From: Sycobia sp. Sy_11
Lineage: Eukaryota > Arthropoda > Insecta > Hymenoptera > Epichrysomallidae
Reading direction: 5' to 3'
Assembly: GCA_018907035.1 (NCBI GenBank)
Contig: JACCIC010000004.1
Span: forward strand, 286,001 to 350,000
DNA: 64,000 nucleotides
The first letter of the stretch is position 1, and every line of letters starts with the position of its first letter. The notes under the pieces are model-generated. The model saw nothing but the letters and a program-made list of their open reading frames with translations, had not been told where the DNA came from and made no database searches. The position numbers and the translations under genes were made by a program. Shown here one piece after another: positions 1 to 10,138 of the stretch.

Positions 1-324
1 AAACGCTCAAATGGGAAGTCCTACCCCACCCGCCGTATAGTCCAGACGTTGCTCCGTCTGATTACCATCTCTCCAGATCGATGACGCATGGTCTGGCTGA
101 CCAGCACTTCCATTCCTACGAGGAAGCCAAAAAATGGGTGGATGACTGGATAGAGGCCAAACCGATCGAATTTTTTCGCAACGGGATTCGTATGTTGCCA
201 GAAAGATGGGAAAAAGTTGTAGCTAGCGATGGCCAATACTTTCAATAATTCATTTGTAACCATTTTTTCACAATAAAGGCTCAAAATTTGAAAAAAAACG
301 GGAAAGACTTATTCACATACCTGA
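1..324 (+). mobile_element. mariner transposon, right end (cut by window edge)
   Basis: The segment matches 31131-31454 of the complete mariner in this window almost base for base. It ends in the same terminal inverted repeat, and the TA at 325-326 fits the mariner target duplication. The left part lies outside the window. It abuts the 3' flank of PLE copy 1, so it probably inserted into or beside that element. Confidence 0.93.
3..248 (+). pseudogene. mariner transposase, C-terminal fragment
   Basis: This is the last 81 codons of a mariner (D,D34D) transposase, a nuclear cut-and-paste DNA transposase. The frame is open from the window edge to the TAA at 246-248. It includes the PPYSPDVAPSDYHL block, whose D is the third catalytic residue, and the terminal LPERWEKVVASDGQYFQ motif. 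Against the copy at 30342-31379 it differs at a few residues (F to S after DYHL, R to W in the EEAKK region, V to I near the end). The N-terminal two thirds and the other two catalytic D residues are outside the window, so activity cannot be judged. It is called a fragment because only the 3' end is visible. Confidence 0.9.
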
Positions 325-593
325 TAATAAATATTTTCATTGGTGTTACAGTCCAATTAAATCAATCGAAAATAATACGGAACAATATCAATATATATTT
401 ATATTAACACTAATACATCAATACACACAAATAATACAAATAAAAATTAAATTAAAAATTATAATGACAGTCAGACTGTCGTTGTACACAGTCACCCCCG
501 TAGACTAATCTGAAAATAAAATATTAGCTGAAAAAATTTACGTTAGTAAAATGCAATCTGACTGTCCGTAACACCCGTATCTAATTGAAGATC

Positions 594-637
594 TAGTCCA
601 ACGTTTCGAGTTCGCTACGGCTCCTCATCAGGGACTA
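594..637 (-). ncRNA. hammerhead-ribozyme-like motif in PLE terminal repeat (copy 1)
   Basis: Read on the minus strand the segment has TAGTCC, then CTGATGAG, a GAG/CTC stem, GAAA, CGTT, then GGACTA. CTGATGA and GAAA are the invariant hammerhead core. TAGTCC/GGACTA forms helix I. Helix III is reduced to ACGT, self-complementary and so able to form between two molecules. The expected cleavage site would follow GTT. Minimal type I hammerheads are known in Penelope-like elements. Function here is inferred from sequence alone. Confidence 0.7.
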
Positions 638-737
638 AACTAAACCTTATATTTTAATCTATATATACCTTATCTCCACTACCAAATTTAGTAAATTAAA
701 TCTAAATACCCCCTCTACACAAATTGATCAAAACCAA

Positions 738-1315
738 TCAATTTAATAAGGAATGATACATATTGTCCAATTTACTAGACTCTAACATTAAATTCACATT
801 ATTCTGATTCCTGGAAATGTGAATACTTTGAAGACTCTTCCTTTGATACTTATTATCAATACCATGTTCCAAAATATCGACATTCACAAAATCAAAAGAA
901 TGTAAAAACTTTAAACAATGCTTCTTTAAACCGGAAGTAATATGTGAGCTACGTAAACTATATTTATGATCATGAATTCTCTTTTTTAAATATCTACCTG
1001 TTTGTCCAATATAGTATTTATTACAATCCATACAATTAATTTTGTAAACAATTCCTGATTTTAAACATAAATCATCCCTATCTTTGCAATTATTAAACAG
1101 CTTCCTTAAATTATTGCTATTTTCAAACAAAATTTGAATGTTCTATTTCCGAAAATTTCTTTTAATTCTTTCAGATAATCCTCCAACATATGGTAAGACA
1201 ATAATTTTGCCTCTGTTAACATCAACTCGTGCATTATGTCTATTTTCCGTATTATAAATGTCAAACAATCTATCAGCAATTAATCTATTAATAAATTTAT
1301 TTGGATATCGATTAT
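738..1315 (-). pseudogene. PLE C-terminal region: linker plus GIY-YIG endonuclease
   Basis: This encodes the C-terminal part of a Penelope-like polyprotein. The linker downstream of RT is visible (RLIADRLFDIYN, then LPYVGGLSERIKRNFRK), followed by a GIY-YIG endonuclease domain with GIVYKINC, a CX2C pair (CMDC), YYIGQTGR and LKKRIHDHKYSLRSSH. GIY-YIG nicks target DNA for target-primed reverse transcription. The frame is continuous except for one in-frame TAG at 1140-1142. Copy 2 has TAT at the same place, so this is a single substitution, not a frameshift. The reading frame is cut on its N-terminal side by the solo LTR at 1316. The endonuclease motifs are otherwise preserved, so decay looks fairly recent. 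Confidence 0.87.
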
Positions 1316-2497
1316 TGTTCGGGGTAAGGCGTGAAAGCCAGAAAGGATATAAAACAGTGTATAGAGCAATGATTTTTAATATTATCAATACAAATATCAC
1401 TTTATTACAATGTCAAAAAATACTAAATATTAAGATACAAATTATCTGAATACAAATTCAAACATTTTATTATTAAATGATACAGTAAGTCTACGCGATC
1501 TGACCGCTAGTACGTTCAAATACGAAGTGTCTTCTCTGTCCACTGACCTGCTCGTCCCCTTTTCTCCCGTGCGGAGAGGGGAGAGGGCGTGCCCCCTCTA
1601 TCCAAGTGTCAACGGACCAAACAGTCTTCTGCAGAACGTTGTACACAATCAACAGTTGCCCGTTCCCTCGCATACCTCCCACCTCGCCGTGCTTAGCTGA
1701 CAAGGTGCCACTCCCTGCCGTCATAGAGCGACCTCATTTCGTAGGCGGGTCATGACGCCTCGAGAAAGTCCTGATCGTTCGTTCGGAGGCCGTACGGTCT
1801 CGGACATCAGTAAGACGTTTCCTGAGCGAAGGCTGGAGCACGGCTCAATGGAGCACATGCGTCGCGGTGGCGCAGAGTAGGAGGAGCAGGGGTGCATTAA
1901 CGTTCTGCATTAGAACTGTTTACGATGCGAACTGGGAACACTAATGCATTTGAATTTTCTTGTCCTTTTTTTTACGACTAACATCCTGCATTCCACTTGC
2001 AACGGTTGGGACAGATGTTGGAACGCGCACTAACTGCTGCACATTGGTTCGAAAATTCTCATGTTTTTACAATTATGTGTGTAATTGACATTTCGGTCGT
2101 TATAAATTATAAACTAAGTCGCGGGCCGACGCAGACCATTTTTCAAACGCATACTGCTACACCTCAATTGCCACGCATGTGGACAGATTGAGGATCCACG
2201 GTTCCCTTTTTAATTCCCAATAAGGTCCTCTAGAATAACAATACAATAATCTGCCGTGTGGTTGTTTATTTTCTTTCCCATTGCAATGCAAGTGCATGGT
2301 CGTCTGAGCTTCGATGCGTTCGTACATATACACAAATACGGAATCATACACATATATTTATATAGATTTATTCATACGTAACCATACACATACACATATA
2401 CACGTGAACAACTCTATACACTTTTATATACATACGTACGAAGTATTGACAATGTATATCTTTCCTAGACTATTGTAAAACGTAGACAACGCGAACA
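1316..2497. mobile_element. solo LTR inserted in PLE copy 1
   Basis: The segment starts TGTTCG and ends CGAACA, a perfect 6-bp terminal inverted repeat. It is flanked by a direct ATTAT on both sides (1311-1315 and 2498-2502), a 5-bp target duplication. PLE copy 2 has the uninterrupted sequence at the matching site (about 37968). TG...CA ends with a 5-bp duplication are the signature of an LTR retrotransposon. At 1182 bp with no long ORF it is best read as a solo LTR. A GC-richer core lies at about 1490-1870. Family (BEL or gypsy) is not determined. Confidence 0.75.
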
Positions 2498-2502
2498 ATT
2501 AT

Positions 2503-2602
2503 TAATCAAAGTTTCTCTTACTATCTGTAAATTATTTAGTCTAAAATGTCATTGACGCTCTTTAATGCTCCAATATTGTTTCCGAATTGGTGGTGTGAAT
2601 TA
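2503..2602 (-). pseudogene. PLE reverse transcriptase fragment, C-terminal part (copy 1)
   Basis: This matches 37974-38097 of PLE copy 2 on the minus strand. It holds the NSHHQF...NIGALK block that follows the RT catalytic region. It carries a deletion and stops and ends abruptly about 30 bp before the inverted terminal-repeat fragment at 2631. Confidence 0.7.
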
Positions 2603-2630
2603 ACTAGTGTAGTAACTGTGAGTTAATTAG

Positions 2631-2733
2631 GTCTTCAATTAGGTAAGGATGTTGGGGACAGTCAGATTGCATTTTACTAACATAATTTTTTTCAGCTAAT
2701 ATATTATTTTCAGATTAGTCTACGGGGGTGACC
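2631..2733 (+). repeat. PLE terminal-repeat fragment in opposite orientation
   Basis: It is the reverse complement of about 495-600 and matches 55167-55267, from GTCTTCAATTAGG to GGGGGTGAC. It lacks the hammerhead core that precedes this sequence in the other copies. With the left terminal region it gives PLE copy 1 inverted ends. Confidence 0.8.
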
Positions 2734-2740
2734 AAGCAGC

Positions 2741-4380
2741 AGGTATAACATCTAAAGATCCAGATGATACTCGCTCCGAAATAAATTACCCTAACATAAA
2801 ATTTAATTCGATGGATTTGAAACAATAAAATATTATCGGTTTTCTATTAAGGTTATTCCTGCATTTATTTGAATTTAATAACATTAAATTAAATGACTTC
2901 CTGTTATTTGAAAATTGATAAAGTATGTTAAGAAGAGATTTAGAATCGAGAGGTGGGGGTGCAGGGGTTGAAACCCCCGCTGATGGTTGGGTGCCGGAGC
3001 CCCCCTTTTCTAAAAATAAATAAGACTAATCAATTGAAGATTATAAATGTGTTAATAATCTACTCAAATTAAAAATTAAAAAATTTAAGAGCACAATAAA
3101 TAGAATTTAAAATTAAAACTAATTAAAAAATGATATAGATAATGTTTAATACTTAAAAAACATTGTAAGGATTTTTAGAATAACTTTCACATAGAATATA
3201 AATCTTATTTTACTTTAAAATCTCGAATACCTAACTCATAGTGTCAAAAAAAGGTCGAGCCCGCGGTCGATTGGCGCATATACTCGTAAGGCTAAACATC
3301 GTAAATGCCAGATGTTACGCAGGCGCGGAAAACTGAGATCCTACCGGACTACATGGTTTCATTCATTCATTTCCTCCTAAGGGAGAAGTAAAATTAAAAT
3401 TCTGCTTTCTGATTGGTCGGGAAGCGGCCATAAACACTTTTCCTCCCTAGGGAGGAAAAGTAGTGATTTTCTCCCTCTAGACAGCTGCAGAAAATCGTAT
3501 TTTGCGCCCCCAGTTTGGGAAAAATATTTTTTTTTTTAAATGTTATATATAAAAAAATATTGTATTTAAATTATTGTATTAGAGCATAATATACCATTAT
3601 ATTTAGAAACTGTATTTGCTCCTAATGTAAAACCCAATCTTATTAAATACACAATCATACTGTTCTGCTTATTTTTTCAGAAGATCGCAATTTTCTATTT
3701 TTAAAAATTATAAAAATTATAAATAATAATATTATAATAATATAATAATATTATAATCTCTAAAAATTATATATTCTTCTCACTCTAATATTTTATTATT
3801 TAGTATATTAGACACATTCGAACTAAAACAATAGCTATCGTGATTAAATTAACATCAGATTATATATATAATATAATATTATCACTTACGAACAATGAAA
3901 CTGCCCCCTCCAAAACTTCAATTATTAATTATTTATATTTTAATTGACCTTTTAAATTAAAAATAAAGAAGGTCATAGGTATTATAGGAGTTGTTTAATT
4001 ATTAATGCTGAATAAATTAATATTTGTGTACTATTTGCTTTATTTTTCTTTACTTTATATATAAGAATCTTATTAGATAAATATAAATACTTCATACACT
4101 CTTATCCCATTCTGGGAAAGGGGAGATGAGGGTAATGGTCGTTTGGGAAGCTTTACATTTTTAATAAATTTATTGAATAATTTTTTTGTTGTTAAAAAAT
4201 AGCAGTTTAAATTATAGGTTTTTATCTACCACTTGCACTTTTTAATTTTTAAATAAATTGACAGTTGAAATAACTGAACTTATCTGAATTTTGGGTACCT
4301 GTCATGTCTCGATTGTATATAATCGTTTGTCTCTACTTTTTTCTATTAAATTTATGAAATATATACTAAAATCCATTATA
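2741..4380. other. non-coding AT-rich stretch
   Basis: No credible gene is seen. A small GC-rich patch (about 2945-3010) contains short G-run/C-run complementarity. A perfect 26-bp palindrome lies at 3436-3461, with a related imperfect one at about 3368-3390. Confidence 0.6.
3436..3461. repeat. perfect 26-bp palindrome
   Basis: The arm is ACTTTTCCTCCCT and the second arm is its exact reverse complement with no spacer. A diverged version of the same motif occurs about 70 bp upstream (TTTCCTCCTAAGGGAGAAG). Confidence 0.85.
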
Positions 4381-4382
4381 TT

Positions 4383-4387
<5 letters not shown>

Positions 4388-4428
<41 letters not shown>
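4388..4428. repeat. (TA)n microsatellite
   Basis: Uninterrupted TA dinucleotides. It lies in AT-rich DNA with no gene from here to 5047. A second (TA)n tract at 5000-5047 abuts Helitron H1. Confidence 0.95.
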
Positions 4429-4430
<2 letters not shown>

Positions 4431-4998
4431 TTTTAATTTGGCATTAATAATTAATTTTTTTAATGATTATTTACATATTTATTTAATTAACCATTAATTA
4501 TAATTAATAATTACATAAAATTGGAATTAGCTTTTGACAAAAGAATAATCCGTCAGAATGGATGGCCAAGAATTTTATCAAGACCTACCTTCATGCAGCA
4601 GGTAATCATTATGTTGATAAGTGCATTATATTATATCTGATTATATATTATCGGATGAGCTGCCTGACATTTGTTGAGAGGCTGGGTCGACTATATTGAG
4701 ATTTCTTGTTCATCCGTTTAAGAAATCATAAATTTTCACTGTTTTTGTGACATAAATTTTGTCTGTCAAATCGCATACAATGTGATGTTGCAGCTACTTT
4801 TAACAAGATTTTGGAAACAGTATTGAATGTTTTCATAGTATTAACTAACTGTCAGCGCAATGATACGATTTGTGTGAACGTGGACCGTGATGATGTTATT
4901 GACCATGTACTTACCTACGTGCTTCTTTTATCTGCTATAATGTTACTCATTTTCACAAGCTATTGTATTAATTAAAAATAATGATTGATATATATTCA

Positions 4999-5047
<49 letters not shown>

Positions 5048-5051
<4 letters not shown>

Positions 5052-5260
5052 CATCCCCCGTCTTGGTTTCGCCCGAGATAATAATTTAACCGATTTCATA
5101 AACACTTCCATAATATCTAAGTAAAAAGTACTCTATATTTAAAAATCTCTATTTCTATAAATAATTGACTGTAATTTACCGTTCGCGGTTTCTGTATAAA
5201 ACGCTAATTCAATGTAGCGTCCACTTCAAAAAGTTGATATTTTGCCGACCATTTTATACA

Positions 5261-5321
<61 letters not shown>

Positions 5322-5927
5322 TAAATATGGCTTCGATGGAGAAAATTGTTCTTTCGAGTTCAAGCGGTAGAAAAAGATGTCCAAGTGTCTCGAGACGATC
5401 TTTCCGGAGAGCATCATGTTCGGACTATAGGAAATGTCTCGGGACGAATACGAATCGCTTCATAGAAGTCGTACTGACATACCTGGACATTGTTTCCTAC
5501 AAACTACACACGACACTCCCCGTAGAAGTTGTCCCCACATACTTGAATATCGTTTCCCACGAATTAAACAAGATACTTGCCGTAGAAGTCCTGGACATCA
5601 TCTTCTACCGTCCGAACACGAAACTCCTCGCAGAATTCGTTCCATGACACCTGGATATCGCATTCTATCATCGGAACACAAAACTTCCCATAGAAGTTGA
5701 CGATCAACTAAACACGATAGTCCCAGTAGAATTCGTCCCGAGAAAGCTAGTATCGCTTTCTAACGACTAAATACATTACTCCCCGTAGAAATCGTTCGGA
5801 AGGACCTAGATCTCGTATTTTACCGTCCCAACACGGATATTCCCATAGACGTTGATTTCTTCATACCTGGCTGTCGTTTTCTATCAACTAAATACAACAT
5901 TGCCCGTCGAAATTCAGAGGCACCTAG
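5048..5927 (-). mobile_element. non-autonomous Helitron H1, with minisatellite
   Basis: On the minus strand the element ends ...hairpin, GGGGGATG, CTAA, and the next base is T. The hairpin stem is retained only in part because this copy has TTGG where others have TCGG. Hairpin plus CTRR next to T is the Helitron 3' signature. The same end occurs at 20409, 41569 and 49108. About 240 bp of conserved sequence is followed by a (TA)n tract (about 5262-5315) and then diverged 60-bp tandem units (about 5440-5927). No Rep/helicase is present. The far end is lost where the gypsy begins. Confidence 0.78.
5440..5927. repeat. 60-bp minisatellite inside Helitron H1
   Basis: Diverged tandem units of about 60 bp each carry a core like CGTAGAAGTCGTCCC plus ACCTGGACATCGTNTTCTA. 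One frame gives a 20-residue repeat (VEVVPTYLDIV...), which is a by-product of the 60-bp period, not a protein. The same units are found in H2-H5. Confidence 0.85.
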
Positions 5928-5930
5928 TTA

Positions 5931-6001
5931 CACTACGTGTGCGCGAAGGCGCGTCGAGCGCAGACCGAGGGTCACCGAGGCGACGGCGCGCGCGGAGCTA
6001 G

Positions 6002-6040
<39 letters not shown>

Positions 6041-6240
6041 GGCTGCCACTTACAGCGAGTCGAAGATGCGCTCGTTGACCCCGCAGCACGTCCTCGTTCG
6101 ACAGTAGCACCTTTCTTCACCGGGAGAGGCGGCGACTTCGCTGTCTAGAAACCCCGGGATGGGGTGGTTATTCCGCGGAGACGGGGTCGGGCGACAAGCC
6201 GTCCTCCGCAGAGCAAACATCCTGTTGACGTTGGTTTACA
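5931..6240 (-). repeat. gypsy 3' LTR-like segment
   Basis: On the minus strand it begins TGTAAACC directly after the last ORF, as the 5' LTR begins TGTAAATA at 10755. It shares the block around ATTCCGCGGAGACGGGG with the 5' LTR. It includes a (GA)n tract at about 6008-6035. It is shorter than the 5' LTR and the left edge is approximate. Confidence 0.5.
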
Positions 6241-6891
6241 GTCGTCTCGCCTCCACAGCGGTGTTGCTGCGGAAGGCTTCGAGGGCCTGAGCTGCTTCCA
6301 CCACCGAGGGACGCGTCCTTCCGACTGTATTGGGGTTGGCCGGCAGGGTGGCCTGCATTAGCGCGCTCCGCAGCCGGTGCATTTCCAGGCGGCAGGCGGC
6401 CTGGAAGTCCTCGACTGTCCGGCGTGCGGCGCGCTTGCGCTCCAGCAACCTGGTAGCCTCTCCGTCCGCTTCCTCCCAGCGGTGGAGTAGGGCGTTGGCT
6501 TTACGTCGGTGGTCCGCCCAGGCGAGGTAGTCCACCTCGCCGAGCTCCAACAGCTCCCGTTGTCCGGGCGTCGCCCTCTGGACGAAGGTTTGGAGCTGTT
6601 AGAGGGCGCTGGCCTCCTCGGCCTCCAACTCCTGGCGCCGGAAGTAAACGCGGTCCAGCCGCTGGATAGGTCCTGGACGCTCGGCCGGATGCTCCCTGGC
6701 TTGGGCGCCGTGGCTGGCTCGGCGGTTTTCGGCCATCTGTCCTCCTCGATCGCGGCGTACTCGAGGCCCACGGGCACTGGACTCGGCCGGGGAGCTGGGG
6801 GACCCATTTCCTGGACTCCCATACGCTGGAAGGCGGCCTCCAATAGTGAGCCGAGTATCTCGGCGGCCACCTTGCTAGGGGAGAGCTCCAT
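6236..6891 (-). pseudogene. gypsy 3' ORF remnant, function not recognised
   Basis: A GC-rich minus-strand coding segment lies between the integrase remnant and the 3' LTR. The N-terminal part (from about 6891) reads MELSPSKVAAEILGSLL... and is proline-rich. After a frameshift and one in-frame TAA (about 6600-6602) the rest is charged and likely helical (ELEAEEASAL, then WADHRRKANALLHRWEEADGE, LLERKRAARRTVEDFQ), ending in EARRL. Its composition (high GC, coiled-coil-like) differs from the AT-rich surroundings. Position suggests a third gypsy ORF, but I see no envelope features (no signal peptide, no transmembrane segment). Overlapping plus-strand frames here are GC-driven shadows. Confidence 0.5.
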
Positions 6892-7105
6892 TCTCGGTCC
6901 CTAAGGAGAAGATGAAAAAGTTGAAGTTATCTGATGGCCCCCTGGGCGCGACCCGGGCCGGGAAGACTCCTCGACGAGGGGGACTCAACAGGGTGGTGGA
7001 TGCACGACGTCTCGCATTATAATAGCGAGCTTGCTTTGCCTGCGCTTTCTGCGAGTTTTCCGCTGCCTTTAGATGGAGATCAGATAATTTCTCTATGCGC
7101 TCTTT

Positions 7106-7462
7106 CTAATGTTGTAGAGCAGCTTCTTCTTGCGCAATCTGTGCGCGCTGCTCCTCCTGGCGACGATGTGTGCCAGGGGCTGAGGGGTGACGACCCGTGT
7201 TAAGGAAGGCCGGATTTACGCCAATGGAGTCTTGTACGGATGTATTGTACGCGAACATCAGCTCGGCGATGTGCGCATCCCAAGTACTGTGAGACTCCTC
7301 AATGAAGGCGATTATCGCGGTCTTCAGAGTCCTATTGACCCTCTCTACCGGATTGGCTTGAGCGTGATAAGGAGGTATCGTGGAATGCCTCACCCCACGC
7401 TCCACAAGGAATTTCTCAATGATTTTATTACGAAATTCGGTGCCATTGTCCGATAGGAATAC
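7106..7462 (-). pseudogene. gypsy integrase core, C-terminal fragment
   Basis: Part of the integrase catalytic core is visible: EVFLSDNGTEFRNKIIEKF (second catalytic D), then STIPPYHAQANPVERVNRTL (catalytic E), then the post-core AELMFAYNTSVQDSIGVNPAF block. Integrase joins element DNA to the host chromosome. The zinc-binding N-terminus and the first D are gone. The frame is joined directly, but out of frame, to the end of gag at about 7462, so a deletion removed protease, RT, RNase H and half of integrase. The segment ends in a stop at about 7106. Confidence 0.85.
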
Positions 7463-8606
7463 TTCGAATGCTCATGGCATTGAGCATGTCTTCATCCGTG
7501 AGCGGTGTCAACCTGCGACATTCCGCGATCCTCTGCAGAAATTCTTCTACGCTTTTTCCCTTGACACCATTGAATCTAATTTTCCATTGGCGCACGGTCT
7601 TACCAATATCCGTGCGCTGGCTGAAGGTGCTTGACAGCGTTGATCGCGTTATATTCGCGGGCGAGCTCATCACATCTCGATCCATGTGATGCCCCCCCCT
7701 TCCAGGCCCTTGGTACCGAGGGTGGCAAGGAGCCGAAAATGTAGGCTCGTCGGTCAACCCTACAAACCTATTACTGTTGAGGTTTTTGTCACTTTCCAAG
7801 TATTGCAGATCGTACGTGTCTTGGAAAGTGACACGGTCGCGTCGCGGCGATTTCTGCAGCTGTTGCTGAATGCTAGCTAGCGTAGCGTGCATCTCACTTT
7901 GTCTCTGCTGCAAATCTTGGACAGTGCAGTTTTGGTGTTGCATCCAAGTTTGCAGCATATTTTGCAGGCTATGTAATCCCTGACTAAGGTTTACATTGTT
8001 TTCGAGGTCAGTAGGTTGAGGCTCGACTGTTGTATTCGTCGTATGAGATGCGACTTGCGCCTGACGTGTGATGTCATTCGTGACACACGAGTCGGGAGGC
8101 GTAGTTACGCTCGTGGTGGCTGCCTGAATCGGCGATTCGTTGGCAGTGCTCCATGCGAGCGGTTCATGCCTGTTTATCTCAGCCAAATTGAAGTCGATCA
8201 GATTTTGTATTTGGTGATAGACAGCTGCTGTGCTATTTCTTTGGTCTGTGCTCAGATGAACTTCCCGAGCCTGCTGTATGTCAGCTGATTCACCCGCTTG
8301 TTCGGCGTACGTCGCTTCCATTCGATACAAAATATAAGTTTTTGTTGCGTCCCGCATTGTCGAGGTGACGATTATCTTTAACAGATTTTTATCTCTGCGC
8401 GCGCGTGTTTTTATAATATCATTGTCACTCTCGCATTCCACAAAGTCTCCTGGGCTATAATTTCCTGCCAGTCTGCGGTATAGCCTGGCAGCCCTTTGAA
8501 ATGGGGAACCCTCATTTTTTAGTTCTAGTTCCGTTGTAATTATGTTTGTTTCTTCCTCACATAGGCTTTGAAGCCAGTCGTTAAAGTCGTTTGGCGGATT
8601 TGCCAT
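7428..8606 (-). CDS. gypsy Gag-like protein, 392 aa, open reading frame intact
   Basis: The longest uninterrupted ORF in the window. It starts MANPPNDFNDWLQSL. A middle Q-rich, probably coiled-coil part (LHSLQNMLQTWMQHQ, LQQRQSEMHATLASIQQQL) precedes a retrotransposon gag capsid start: VRQWKIRFNGVKGKSVEEFLQRIAECRRLTPLTDEDMLNAM. In the family this region forms the particle coat that packages element RNA. The capsid is cut short where the ORF runs into a deletion joined to integrase sequence; the last 15 or so residues (from IRSIP) are integrase DNA read out of frame. There is no zinc knuckle. It sits downstream of the primer-binding site at 10119-10138. Its lack of stops contrasts with every other retroelement gene here. 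Confidence 0.8.
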   Translation of the reverse strand: MANPPNDFNDWLQSLCEEETNIITTELELKNEGSPFQRAARLYRRLAGNYSPGDFVECESDNDIIKTRARRDKNLLKIIVTSTMRDATKTYILYRMEATYAEQAGESADIQQAREVHLSTDQRNSTAAVYHQIQNLIDFNLAEINRHEPLAWSTANESPIQAATTSVTTPPDSCVTNDITRQAQVASHTTNTTVEPQPTDLENNVNLSQGLHSLQNMLQTWMQHQNCTVQDLQQRQSEMHATLASIQQQLQKSPRRDRVTFQDTYDLQYLESDKNLNSNRFVGLTDEPTFSAPCHPRYQGPGRGGHHMDRDVMSSPANITRSTLSSTFSQRTDIGKTVRQWKIRFNGVKGKSVEEFLQRIAECRRLTPLTDEDMLNAMSIRSIPIGQWHRIS

Positions 8607-10118
8607 CTTTTATTTCTTCAGTTGAAAATTAGAAGAAGACAAACGAACAAACGGAAAAGAAAAAAAATACAACATGAGAAAAATAGAACGTTACAGCCAA
8701 AACATTTTGGCAAATAATTAAAAGCCGGCAATCTCAAGAGATAGTGGAGTGCGAGGGCGAAAACGCGAAAATTAGAAGCGACTGACGTAAAAAACCAGAA
8801 AATATAAGAGAAAAAAAAATCCTATAATTTTCAAAAATTTTCAAAAAATTTACCAAAAATTTTCCCAAAATTCTTATTTTGGCTTTCGAATTCTCGATTT
8901 TCCAAAAAAAAAATTATTTTGAAATTGTAATCGTTTTTTACTTTTTGTATTTTTCAAGAAATGTAAAAATACAAAAATACAAAAAAAAAGAAAACACAAA
9001 AAAAACAAAAAATAAAAATATAGTTTATTTTTATTCCTTTTATAATTTCTAAAAATTTTTATTTTTCAGTTTTCAAAAAAAAAAAATTTTCCAAAAACTT
9101 TTAAATATTTTCCGATTTTTCAAAAAAAATTTTATTTTGCACCTTTAAAAAAAACAAATTTTGTTTTTGTATTTTTGAAAGAAGGGGGAAAAAGAAGAAA
9201 AAAAAAATTATACTGCAAAAATATTAAAGATATAACAATATCAAAATGAAGATCAGAAAGCGAAAAGCATAAAGGGAACAATCAATTTTTATCAAATTAA
9301 ATTGAGAGCAAAGAAAAATTTGCGTTAGTCGCATGTACACTGTATATACGGCGTAGAGTCGCAGTGGTGTGTGTATGTGAATATACACAGATCGCTGACT
9401 TCGCTATTTATAGTCGACTATGTGTAAAGAAAAGAAATTTTAATTATATTTAATTTACACTAAATGTTCCTTATGCCTGTAACGGCGAAAATTTATTATT
9501 ATATTATAATGGCGAATGTAAATCTATTTATATCAGTTATATTTTCATATTACGTTATCTTAAAAATTAATTATTGATTAATTTTAGTTTAGCTTAGATC
9601 GAATTCACATTTTTCATTTAAGTTAAATTTTAAAGTTACATCCCATTAATATATATATATATCAGTATTATATAAATTAATGTATATGTGTGTATTTAAC
9701 TTAAAATTAGTTTTGCTTGAAAAACTGCACTATTATATTACCGTATTCGGTATTATATTTCATTTGTGCTGCTTTTCAGCCGCTTTTGCCGAATTGCCGT
9801 TGGCCTTGGCCGAATTCGAGAGTGTTTACATCTACGAACTTGCAACGTAAACTCTCGCGATGTGCAGTGCGTTCGCAGTGTGTAATATCACAATTTTCGA
9901 TATAATATAATTATTAAATTATTTCTGCGCATCCGCGTCACTTGCGAATATTCGCCGGGGCACTGAATATAATACAATATATTATGACATATATATTATA
10001 AAATATATAGCAAACACACAATACTATATGCAATAAAATATATAATAAAATATATAATAACATATATAATCAAATATGTATAAATGTATATATATTCTTA
10101 TATCAAGACGGGTGATCC
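8607..10118. other. gypsy 5' untranslated/leader region, A- and T-rich
   Basis: About 1.5 kb between gag and the primer-binding site holds long imperfect A/T homopolymer runs (8800-9200) and no credible ORF. It is long for a gypsy leader and may contain other insertions whose edges I cannot define. Confidence 0.5.
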
Positions 10119-10138
10119 CGAGATCGCGTTGGGCGCCA
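10119..10138 (-). promoter_or_regulatory. gypsy primer-binding site
   Basis: Directly after the 5' LTR end (GTTACA on minus) comes TGGCGCCCAACGCG. TGGCGCC immediately inside the LTR is the usual tRNA 3'-end complement of gypsy-type elements. Confidence 0.75.

Larger units (their letters stand above)
327..2733 (-). mobile_element. Penelope-like retroelement, copy 1 (nested, decayed)
   Basis: This minus-strand PLE has, from its 3' side, a terminal repeat region (about 327-735), a GIY-YIG/linker coding segment (738-1315), a solo LTR insertion (1316-2497), a short RT C-terminal remnant (2503-2602), and a terminal-repeat fragment in opposite orientation (2631-2733). The last piece is the reverse complement of about 495-600. 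Inverted terminal copies are known for Penelope elements. Colinear similarity to 36112-38790 (copy 2) supports the boundaries. Most of the RT is missing. Confidence 0.85.

Noticed and set aside
5165..5700. ORFs with a 20-residue tandem repeat (VEVVPTYLDIV type)
   Set aside because: They are translations of the Helitron's 60-bp minisatellite; units contain stops and indels in other copies.
5440..5927. Possible CRISPR-like array
   Set aside because: Units are contiguous diverged minisatellite repeats without unique spacers, in a eukaryotic transposon.
6330..6904. Plus-strand ORFs in the GC-rich gypsy 3' region
   Set aside because: Shadows of the minus-strand coding frame caused by high GC.
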